Positions 1 through 6,398 of a DNA stretch of 7,818 bases are shown here, piece after piece (within the stretch, counting starts at the first letter, position 1; each line of letters opens with the position of its first letter). A model generated the notes under the pieces. It saw only the letters and a list, made by a program, of their open reading frames with translations, was not told where the DNA came from and did not search any database. Both the position numbers and the translations under genes were made by a program. Source of the DNA: Candidatus Cloacimonadota bacterium (lineage in GTDB: Bacteria > Cloacimonadota > Cloacimonadia > Cloacimonadales > JAIOQZ01); contig JAIOTM010000211.1 in assembly GCA_021106755.1 (NCBI GenBank), positions 1 to 7,818 on the forward strand, in the 5' to 3' direction.

Positions 1-1
1 T

Positions 2-160
2 GATTTGAAAAGAGTTTATAAAGCTCATAGTGTCGAATCAGCAGAAGTTGAACTTGATAACTTTTCAGAAATTTGGGATGAAAAATACCCGTATATCTCG
101 AAATCATGGAGAGATCACTGGACAGAAATGCCAACAACTTGGAATCGAAAAAATGGCTGA
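2..160 (+). pseudogene. IS256/Mutator-family transposase, truncated internal fragment
   Basis: Reading from base 2 gives 52 residues with no start in the window, ending at TGA 158-160. The stretch starting DLKRVYKAHSVESAE and continuing through FSEIWDEKYPYISKSW to RDHWTEMPT matches, from memory, the conserved region of IS256-family (Mutator-like DDE) transposases just before the usual 'FF.YP..IR..IYTTNAIES' block. That block and everything after it, including the C-terminal catalytic Glu region, is missing: after roughly residue 46 the frame runs into unrelated WNRKNG and stops. The upstream part, with the start and the first catalytic Asp residues, lies beyond the left edge. I read this as the remnant of an insertion element cut by a deletion or recombination, not an active element. 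No terminal inverted repeat is visible here. The family call is fairly secure; whether the copy was intact further left cannot be seen. Confidence 0.8.
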
Positions 161-173
161 AAATCGACTTTTA

Positions 174-236
174 TGCCATTTACTTGGAACTTTCTGCCAC
201 GTATTTGCAACTTTCTGCCAAAACTCGTGGAACTTT
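174..236. repeat. Three tandem degenerate 21-base repeats
   Basis: Three consecutive 21-base units start at 174, 195 and 216. Each begins TGCCA and ends with a form of GGAACTTTC: unit 1 has ACTTGGAACTTTC, unit 2 ATTTGCAACTTTC and unit 3 CTCGTGGAACTTT. A further partial copy (TGCCA, three bases, ACTTGGAA) lies at 129-144 inside the transposase remnant, out of phase with the tandem block. Weaker TGCC-containing echoes follow at 286-299 and near 315. A unit of 21 bases keeps reading frame, but the translations show no recognisable protein and the surrounding frames look non-coding. The function is unknown. The units are too short and too close to be a CRISPR array, which would need spacers. Confidence 0.65.
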
Positions 237-314
237 ATATCGGATTGCGCAATCTGCTTCATTTAGCACTCATCTGTCCTCAATCTGCCATTTCGTCTTT
301 CCGCTAAAAAAAAC

Positions 315-340
315 TTGCCAAATTACACCGGCGGTATACT
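315..340 (+). promoter_or_regulatory. Weak sigma70-like promoter candidate upstream of the GNAT-tldD-tldE operon
   Basis: TTGCCA (315-320) and TATACT (335-340) resemble -35 and -10 boxes, preceded by an eight-A tract at 306-313 that could act like an UP element. The spacer is only 14 bases, shorter than the usual 16-18, so this is doubtful. Some promoter is expected between the transposase remnant and the first gene because the operon has no upstream neighbour on the same strand. Just downstream, ACGCT (352-356) and AGCGT (361-365) can pair around a GGGG loop in the leader, too short a stem to interpret. Confidence 0.22.
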
Positions 341-393
341 TATTGACCTGAACGCTGGGGAGCGTCTTGGTTTAACAGTGTAACTATATGATT

Positions 394-400
394 GGAGAGA
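394..400 (+). promoter_or_regulatory. Ribosome binding site that decides the start of the GNAT fusion gene
   Basis: GGAGAGA at 394-400 lies just ahead of ATG 403-405. The alternative in-frame ATG at 388-390 has no Shine-Dalgarno-like sequence before it, and its reading would include this site as codons. An in-frame TAA at 373-375 rules out any earlier start. The start at 403 is therefore preferred. Confidence 0.7.
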
Positions 401-402
401 AG

Positions 403-3400
403 ATGGATAATATTACAATTGTATCATACAACCACTCGTATGCTGCTGGATTAGCAAAAATGTGGAATCTCAGTAGCGAAGGTTGGGGTGGATATAACAA
501 AGAACTTACTGAAGAACAAATTATTCGCGAACAGGACAGGTCTTGCGCGCTGGAAGTCTGGTTAGCTTTGGCAGGCGAAGATGTTGTAGGTTTCTGCGAT
601 ATCTCAGTTTTTCGGGAGGATGAAGGTGCGTTGTATATAGACCTTTTGAATGTTCGTCCCGATTATTATGGTAAAAAGGTGGGAAAGAAGCTTGTACTCA
701 AAGCTGTGGATTATGCCTTAAAGTCTGATTTCCCCCGCCTCGATTTATATACATGGCCCGGTAACATTAAGGCAGTACCACTTTATAAGAAATGTGGATT
801 CTTCTGGGAAAAAGACGACAGAACTACTCATTTAATGGATTTTTTGCCTTCTGTAATGCAGACAGAATTGGTGAAGGATGATTTCAACTTTTTTGACTGG
901 TACACCGATAACGCCAGAGAAATAGCTTCTAAGCCGGATGGAACCAAAGAAAACGGGTTCGATTACTATACCTACCACTGGCGTAAAGACGCGAAGTTTT
1001 TACAGATGGATTTCTGTCGTCGGGGCAGAGGTCTGCGGCGGATTGAAACAGAGGCTTACAAAATACAGGCAACTGTGGAAAAACTGAAGTGCGTCTTTGG
1101 AACGGATTATACAATCACTTACGAATTTGAGAGTAAGGACGGCTCTCCCTTAGATATTTCCATTCAGGGAGAGGACGACAAAAACATTTCTTTTAACTTT
1201 AAGGCAAATCTGATTGTTACTGATAAAGAGAGCGTTACAGCTAAGTTTACGGTTAACCCTATTGACGAGGAATACAGCCGTGCTAAAACACATCCATGCG
1301 TTGTTTCGCGACTTACTGTTAATGGAAAAGCTGTTTGCTTCCGTGTTGGAGTAGCCCCGAAATTTCCGCTTTCTCTATCGATTTCAACCGAAGATAATTC
1401 TTTTCTGCCAGACAGAGAAATTCCGTTCTACCTCAACCTGAAGAACAATTTCGAGAAAGAAGCGGAATTCAGGATTGTGCTACCCGAACAGCTTGGTATT
1501 ACTTACAGGGAGCGGGAATTCTTCGCGAAAATCCCACCCAAAGAGAATCTGTTGTTATCTTCCTCGCTGAAAATCGACAAGGCTTGCGTCTTATCGGGTT
1601 TTGCAGAGGTTACAGCCAAAACCGACCGAGAGATTACTTTCAGGCGGGAGATAGGGGCTGTTTTCCCAACTTTTACTGAACAATTACAGGGGGAAACAAT
1701 AATGCAATACCTTCTGGGATTTGGTAGTTATCAGTTGGCATTTGGCAAAAAGGATGGTAGTAACTATATCTCATACGGTTACGTCAGCGGCAAAGAAAAT
1801 GGAGCTTATTGTCCGACATTTGATGTTGGAATGCCATATCTCTCAGCGTTTAACCAAACCAAACCTGTCGCGGTGGAGTGGCTGAACGAAACCTATGCGA
1901 CCTCTATGGTATGCCGCTATCGCTCAGATAAGTTGCCAGATATGGAACTGGAGCTACATCTCAGACTACGCCCCAACGGGATGCTGGAACGCTGGTTTGA
2001 AGCTGTTAACTGCGGTGAGGAAGCATGGCAATCTCCTCGTAAGGTCAAGTGGCAGTTATGGGTTCCTCGTGGAAAAGTCGTTGTGCCTTATCGGAAGCAT
2101 ATTGTGGAAGTTCCTAAAGATACTCCCTATAATATAGACTGTTGGCAAAAAAAGGATTACGATGAAAACTGGTATTTTTCCGGTGGAGATGACCACACCT
2201 ACTGCTTGTGCTGGGACCCATCTGAATCGTTCGAGGGCGATGAATGGTCGCAGATATTTGAGCACGAACTTGGTTGCCTTAATCCGGGAGAGCGTACCCG
2301 AACAAATCCAGTAACTATCTGTATAGATACATTTCGCGACTGGAAAGAGCTACGCCGTTATGCTTTGCCACCGTCAATCCACCCGATGAAAAAACTTTCT
2401 GATAAACCAAAACGGGAAACGCTTGATTTTGACGCTTCTCCAATTTTCCATAAGGGAGAAGTGAAATTGCTTGTGGATGATTGGCAGGGAAGAAGTTTCA
2501 ATGGCTCTATTTGTCTGGAATCATCTAAGCAGGATTTTGAGTCTGTTACTAAGGCTTACACTGCCGAAGATGGAGTAAAAAAGCTTGAAGAAACAGTTAA
2601 GTGTTTATCGGAGCAGGATATTATTACTGCTTCACTCAATTTGAATATGCCTGACCAAACTTGCCAGCGTGCTGTTTTTAAGATGAGTGAGACACCTGTT
2701 CAGGTTCGGCGAGAAACTCTTCAAAAGCACGAAATTATTACTGCTGAGAATGGCATATTAACGCTTAAAAGCGACAAAGCTTTCCAGCAGGGACTGTTTG
2801 CTATGGAATACAAAGGACGCAACTGGTTAGACAATAGCTGGCCAAAGCATACTGCTAAATCGTGGTGGAGTCCGTGGAGTGGTGGCTTTTATGTAACACC
2901 TGCCGGAATAGGTCTTTCTAAACTGATGGAACAGAAAATAACTATGGGTGAAGCGGAAGCAATAGATAATCGCGGCAACGTCTGGCGCGGTATTTATGCC
3001 CGGACAATAATAACAGATGAAGACAAACTGAAAAATCTTTGCTGGGAGAGCTTCTACTTGCTGTTGCCCGGAGTTCCTGTTGTAGCTAAGTTGATGTTGA
3101 TAAAGCAGAACAGACAGGCGTTTGTGAAACAGAACTTTTTAACAGCTCTATATGTTAAAGCACATGAAGATATAAAACGGCACTATATTTATGAGTTTGA
3201 TGAGAAATATACCAACAAATGCCATGCTGGTTTCGAGGAGTACGACCCCGATTCCGGTAAAGGGCTGGTGTTTGGACACGATGATTTGCCGGAACAACTA
3301 TACTTCTGGTCTCCTGATATATCTAACGAGGTTATAATGAACAACGAAATACTATCTGTTCGCTCAAACCAGAAGTACAAAGGAGCTTATGGCGATAAAA

Positions 3401-3516
3401 AGCTATTAAAGTCTGATTATCTGATTATAACGGAAGAGAGGTTGACACCTTCTATGCTTTCAGATATGCAAAATATAAAATTTGACATAAATAAAATTGA
3501 TTTTCATTTGATATGA
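403..3516 (+). CDS. Large GNAT-family N-acetyltransferase fused to a long beta-rich C-terminal region
   Basis: The product is 1037 residues from ATG 403 (five more if ATG 388 is used). Residues 1-150 look like a GNAT acetyltransferase, which would move an acetyl group from acetyl-CoA to an amine. The sequence shows the beta4 strand (LYIDLLNVRP, ending at R85-P86), then YYGKKVGKKLV at the CoA-binding turn, then N121 and Y128 in NIKAVPLYKKCGFF, the usual closing motif. The turn is degenerate: the family's R/Q-x-x-G-x-G/A reads Y-G-K-K-V-G, keeping only the last Gly (G94). The remaining ~885 residues are not securely recognised. About 317-422 resembles an Ig-like beta-sandwich of the kind that assists carbohydrate-active enzymes. 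About 437-655 and 776-1037 are rich in aromatic residues (for example SWWSPWSGGFY) and loosely recall sugar-mutarotase-like sandwiches, which is inference. No signal peptide or membrane segment is seen, so it is probably cytoplasmic. It heads an operon with tldD (16-base gap) and tldE. The acetyltransferase substrate is unknown. Confidence 0.85.
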   Translation: MDNITIVSYNHSYAAGLAKMWNLSSEGWGGYNKELTEEQIIREQDRSCALEVWLALAGEDVVGFCDISVFREDEGALYIDLLNVRPDYYGKKVGKKLVLKAVDYALKSDFPRLDLYTWPGNIKAVPLYKKCGFFWEKDDRTTHLMDFLPSVMQTELVKDDFNFFDWYTDNAREIASKPDGTKENGFDYYTYHWRKDAKFLQMDFCRRGRGLRRIETEAYKIQATVEKLKCVFGTDYTITYEFESKDGSPLDISIQGEDDKNISFNFKANLIVTDKESVTAKFTVNPIDEEYSRAKTHPCVVSRLTVNGKAVCFRVGVAPKFPLSLSISTEDNSFLPDREIPFYLNLKNNFEKEAEFRIVLPEQLGITYREREFFAKIPPKENLLLSSSLKIDKACVLSGFAEVTAKTDREITFRREIGAVFPTFTEQLQGETIMQYLLGFGSYQLAFGKKDGSNYISYGYVSGKENGAYCPTFDVGMPYLSAFNQTKPVAVEWLNETYATSMVCRYRSDKLPDMELELHLRLRPNGMLERWFEAVNCGEEAWQSPRKVKWQLWVPRGKVVVPYRKHIVEVPKDTPYNIDCWQKKDYDENWYFSGGDDHTYCLCWDPSESFEGDEWSQIFEHELGCLNPGERTRTNPVTICIDTFRDWKELRRYALPPSIHPMKKLSDKPKRETLDFDASPIFHKGEVKLLVDDWQGRSFNGSICLESSKQDFESVTKAYTAEDGVKKLEETVKCLSEQDIITASLNLNMPDQTCQRAVFKMSETPVQVRRETLQKHEIITAENGILTLKSDKAFQQGLFAMEYKGRNWLDNSWPKHTAKSWWSPWSGGFYVTPAGIGLSKLMEQKITMGEAEAIDNRGNVWRGIYARTIITDEDKLKNLCWESFYLLLPGVPVVAKLMLIKQNRQAFVKQNFLTALYVKAHEDIKRHYIYEFDEKYTNKCHAGFEEYDPDSGKGLVFGHDDLPEQLYFWSPDISNEVIMNNEILSVRSNQKYKGAYGDKKLLKSDYLIITEERLTPSMLSDMQNIKFDINKIDFHLI

Positions 3517-3532
3517 AATAAAAGGAGTAGCT

Positions 3533-4912
3533 ATGATTGAAAAGGATTTATCGAAGTATTCCGGTCTTTTCCGGAACTACACGGAACTTCGCATGCAGGA
3601 AAATACTCAGGTAGCAGTGAGTATGGTTCAAGGTAACTTAATCGGAAACAGCAGGAGTACAACCAGCGGGATTTCGGCAAGAGTATTTAACGAGGGTACA
3701 TGGGGCTTTTCTTCCTCTCCGGATTGGAAAGATACAGACGTGAAGAAAGTAATAGAAGCGGCGGCTGAAAACGCCCGGTTTCTCAGTACCCGTGTTAAAG
3801 GTCTCGCGGGTGTACTACCGGGAAGACCAGCGAAAATGACTCACGTTTTTTCAACTCGAAAGCCCCGATATTCCCAGAAACAACTGATTGAGTTTGTGCA
3901 GAATCTGGATAATTATATTCTGACGAAATATCCAGAACTTCAATCACGCGTTGTGCAAATCAGTACACTTGATATGGAAAAGCGACTTCTCACTTCCGAT
4001 GGTACTGAATCGCTGTCGCTGATTCCCCGCTCATTTGTAATGGTATCGTTAACAACCATGGCGGACGGTCAGCCAGTAGATTTGTATAAGCCTTTTGGTG
4101 GCTTGGGAAATATTGAGGATAATTTGAATAAACCGGAAGATTTGTATAGCGAAATTGACAAGTTGCATGAAAATCTGATGCAAAAAGCAGAAGGTGTATA
4201 TCCCGATGCTGGTGTTTGCGACTGTGTTATGGATGCGGATCTTGCAGGTATTCTTGCTCACGAGGCTATTGGTCATACTACCGAAGCAGATTTTGTGATG
4301 AATGGCTCCATTGCGGCAGAATACATGGATAAAAAGGTGGCAAGTCCGCTTATCACCCTGATTGACTATGCCCACCACAACAATGGGGAACTTTGTCCTC
4401 AGCCAGTCTATATAGACGATGAGGGAGTAGAAGCAGAAGATACGGTTATTATTAAGGACGGTATTCTTAAAAGCTACATGCACAACAGGGAAAGTGCGGC
4501 TCACTTTGGCGTTGAACCAACGGGTAACGCCCGCGCTTACAGTTTCTCAGATGAACCACTTATCAGAATGCGAAACACTGCGATGGTTCCGGGTATAAGT
4601 AAGCTGGAGGAGATGATTTTCTCTATAGATAAAGGTTACTACCTTGTTCAGCCTAGTAATGGTCAGGCAGACTCCACCAGCGAGTTTATGTTTGGAATCC
4701 GCATGGGATACGAAATAATCAACGGGAAAATAGGCAAAGCCATTAAGGACACAACAATAGCCGGAGTAGCGTTTGATGTGTTAGAAACTGTTTCGATGGT
4801 CTCGGACGAAATGAAATGGGCATCTTCCGGCATGTGCGGAAAGAAGCAACCAATGCCAGTAGGCATGGGCGGTCCGGCAATTAAATGCAAAGTCAATATT
4901 GGGGGCAGATAA
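3533..4912 (+). CDS. tldD: TldD-type zinc metalloprotease subunit
   Basis: This 459-residue protein is the catalytic member of a TldD/TldE (peptidase U62/M103, 'modulator of DNA gyrase') pair. In the family, the TldD-TldE heterodimer cleaves unfolded peptides and takes part in maturing microcin B17 and in antitoxin CcdA turnover in E. coli. The zinc motif is intact: HEAIGH at residues 243-248 within ILAHEAIGHTTEADF, and Cys435 in SGMCGKKQPMPVGMGGP matches the third ligand position near the C-terminus. The N-terminal part (GISARVFNEGTWGFSSSP, about residues 46-63) is also typical. The length is slightly below that of E. coli TldD (about 481). ATG 3533 follows AAAGGAG (3521-3527) at five bases, so the start is well supported. 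It lies 16 bases after the GNAT fusion gene and its stop overlaps the tldE start, which implies co-transcription and coupled translation. No signal peptide is seen, so it is probably cytoplasmic. Confidence 0.95.
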   Translation: MIEKDLSKYSGLFRNYTELRMQENTQVAVSMVQGNLIGNSRSTTSGISARVFNEGTWGFSSSPDWKDTDVKKVIEAAAENARFLSTRVKGLAGVLPGRPAKMTHVFSTRKPRYSQKQLIEFVQNLDNYILTKYPELQSRVVQISTLDMEKRLLTSDGTESLSLIPRSFVMVSLTTMADGQPVDLYKPFGGLGNIEDNLNKPEDLYSEIDKLHENLMQKAEGVYPDAGVCDCVMDADLAGILAHEAIGHTTEADFVMNGSIAAEYMDKKVASPLITLIDYAHHNNGELCPQPVYIDDEGVEAEDTVIIKDGILKSYMHNRESAAHFGVEPTGNARAYSFSDEPLIRMRNTAMVPGISKLEEMIFSIDKGYYLVQPSNGQADSTSEFMFGIRMGYEIINGKIGKAIKDTTIAGVAFDVLETVSMVSDEMKWASSGMCGKKQPMPVGMGGPAIKCKVNIGGR

Positions 4913-6204
4913 TGGAACGCGAACAAATGTTAAACTATAGTTTGGAAGCCATCAACAAAGCAGGCGCGGAAAAAGCTGACTGTTTCTTAACCAAGTCTGA
5001 AGTGCACGAACTCAATGTTGAAAACGAACGAATCAGTCTGCTGAGAACAACTTACGATACAAGTCTCGTCCTCAAGGCACTTAAAGAGAATAAAAAAGCG
5101 ATAATCAAGCTGAATAAAACCAGTAAAGAGGATATCGACACAGCAATTGAAGAGCTTATGGAGATGGTCGAGCATGCTCAGGCGGACCCGGCAAACGATA
5201 TATCTGAGAAACAGGAGCCAGCTAACTTTGAAACCCCGTTAACGAAACCGGATATGGAGTTGATGCATAAACGATTGACAGCGTATCTGGTCTTTATTAA
5301 AGAAAAATATCCCTGTCTTACTTCGGACGCGACCAATCTGAAATTTATGAAGATTAAGCAGAACTATGTCAATACTAATGGAGTGCGGTTAAGCGAAACA
5401 TCAGGGCGGTATCAGTTTACCTGCATGTTTGTTTCCAAGAAAGATGGTAAGAGTTCGTCTTTCAACTACAGTTATTATCTATCCGATAATCTGGAAAAGA
5501 ACCTCTGGGAATATGCTGGAATGGAGCGGTTATTTAAGCAATCCGACGAACAGATAGAAACCACCGGATTGCAGGGGAAATTTGTTGGAGACATCATAAT
5601 CACTCCGGAATGTGTCGGTTCAATGTTCGGTAGCGCGTTATCTTACCTTAAAGACATGTCGTTGATTTCCGGTAAATCAATTTACAAGGATAAACTTGGC
5701 GAGAAGATTGCCTCAGAGCACTTTACTCTTCATTCCCAGGCAGTAGATGAAAACCTTGCCATCAGTTCACACATTACAAGTGACGGCTATACCTCTGAAA
5801 ACATTACGGTAATCGAAAACGGCATATTGAAAACATTCCTGTTGAGCCGTTATGGGGCAGCCAAGCTGGATATGAAACGATCGGCTAATCAGGGAAGCTT
5901 ACTTGTTCTCGAACCTGGGAAGAAAACGCTGGACGAGATGATAGCTTCTGTAGATAAAGGATTGCTACTTTGTCGATTCTCAGGTGGAAACCCCAGCGAC
6001 AACGGGGACTTCGCGGGAGTCGCCAAGAATAGCTATTATATAGAAAACGGGGAAATAAAATATCCTGTTTCCGAAACTATGATTTCCAGTAATGTGGCAC
6101 GTATGCTACTCGACATTACCGAAATTTCACGAGAACGCTTAAATTCGGGTGTCACCTTCTTTCCCTGGGTTAAGGTGAAAAGTATCACGATATCCGGTAA
6201 GTAA
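4912..6204 (+). CDS. pmbA: TldE/PmbA-type partner subunit of the TldD protease
   Basis: This 430-residue protein is homologous to TldD but has no HExxxH motif. The corresponding region reads TPECVGSMFGSAL from residue 231, as expected for the non-catalytic TldE/PmbA subunit, which shapes the peptide channel of the heterodimer. The family signature near the C-terminus is present: SGGNPSDNGDFAG (residues 357-369), then YYIENGEIKYPV and an SSNVARMLLDI stretch, ending in PWVKVKSITISGK. ATG 4912-4914 shares its A with the tldD stop (TAATG), a classic translational-coupling overlap, with GGGGGCAGA just upstream. A longer reading from ATG 4885 would add nine residues inside the tldD coding end, has no better ribosome site and looks wrong. 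E. coli PmbA is about 450 residues, so this is near full length and undamaged. Confidence 0.93.
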   Translation: MEREQMLNYSLEAINKAGAEKADCFLTKSEVHELNVENERISLLRTTYDTSLVLKALKENKKAIIKLNKTSKEDIDTAIEELMEMVEHAQADPANDISEKQEPANFETPLTKPDMELMHKRLTAYLVFIKEKYPCLTSDATNLKFMKIKQNYVNTNGVRLSETSGRYQFTCMFVSKKDGKSSSFNYSYYLSDNLEKNLWEYAGMERLFKQSDEQIETTGLQGKFVGDIIITPECVGSMFGSALSYLKDMSLISGKSIYKDKLGEKIASEHFTLHSQAVDENLAISSHITSDGYTSENITVIENGILKTFLLSRYGAAKLDMKRSANQGSLLVLEPGKKTLDEMIASVDKGLLLCRFSGGNPSDNGDFAGVAKNSYYIENGEIKYPVSETMISSNVARMLLDITEISRERLNSGVTFFPWVKVKSITISGK

Positions 6205-6273
6205 CAAAGCAGATTCTTGCCATAGTCAGTATTTTACAATAAGTGTCAGGTTAAAGCTGAGACGACAGTTTGA

Positions 6274-6317
6274 GAAATGCTTTCTCCCTCATGATAAGGG
6301 TGGAGATTTCTTCTTTT
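6274..6317 (+). terminator. Possible Rho-independent terminator after tldE
   Basis: GAAAT (6274-6278) can pair with ATTTC (6306-6310), and CTCC (6284-6287) with GGAG (6302-6305). An inner CT/AG pairing and a CATGATA loop are also possible. A T-rich tail (TTCTTCTTTT, 6308-6317) follows. The stem is interrupted by a five-base internal gap on the left arm and a small bulge, so it is weak. Its place 70 bases after the tldE stop and before the next gene fits a role in ending the operon transcript, but read-through into the Tricorn gene cannot be excluded. Confidence 0.35.
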
Positions 6318-6322
6318 CGTAC

Positions 6323-6398
6323 GTTATTACAGCCTTGAGGTGACACGATGTTGTCAACAGAAGGAGTTTCAATGCAGAATCAGGGTTATTACAGCCTT
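6323..6398. repeat. 14-base direct repeat flanking the Tricorn gene start
   Basis: GTTATTACAGCCTT occurs exactly at 6323-6336 and again at 6385-6398, 62 bases apart. The second copy lies inside the Tricorn coding sequence and encodes part of GYYSL (residues 5-9). The first lies upstream in a different phase and contains no open coding in the gene's frame. Further bases are only loosely similar (both are followed within about 25 bases by GATGTT). It may be the trace of a small tandem duplication at the gene's 5' end, or a binding site. No function can be assigned. Confidence 0.6.
6337..6366 (+). promoter_or_regulatory. Two competing Shine-Dalgarno sites for the Tricorn gene
   Basis: GAGGTG (6337-6342) sits five bases before ATG 6348, and AAGGAG (6361-6366) sits five bases before ATG 6372. 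The two ATGs are in the same frame, and a TGA at 6336-6338 closes the frame upstream, so only these two are plausible. The first start would add eight residues (MLSTEGVS). The second aligns better with the N-terminus of Thermoplasma Tricorn as I recall it. Both could be used. Confidence 0.65.

Noticed and set aside
174..236. Possible CRISPR array
   Set aside because: The units are adjacent with no unique spacers, only 21 bases long and diverged, and no cas genes are present.
243..254. Perfect 12-base palindrome GATTGCGCAATC as an operator
   Set aside because: About two perfect 12-base palindromes are expected by chance in a window of this size. It is far from the operon start and has no second copy.
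30..351. Two overlapping small open frames (30-266 and 106-351) on the + strand
   Set aside because: Both overlap the transposase remnant in other frames and run through the 21-base repeats. Neither has a good ribosome site or recognisable protein sequence. They were also considered as precursor peptides for TldD/TldE and set aside for the same reasons.
352..365. Small hairpin ACGCT-GGGG-AGCGT in the leader of the GNAT fusion gene as a riboswitch or attenuator
   Set aside because: Only five base pairs, with no T tract and no conserved riboswitch features.
4049..4504. 151-residue open frame on the - strand
   Set aside because: It lies wholly inside tldD, opposite its catalytic region, and shows no family resemblance, so it is a shadow of the real gene.
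6278..6298. Mini-gene beginning ATGCTTTCTCCCTCATGA in the tldE-Tricorn spacer
   Set aside because: It would encode only five residues, has no clear ribosome site, and overlaps the likely terminator hairpin.
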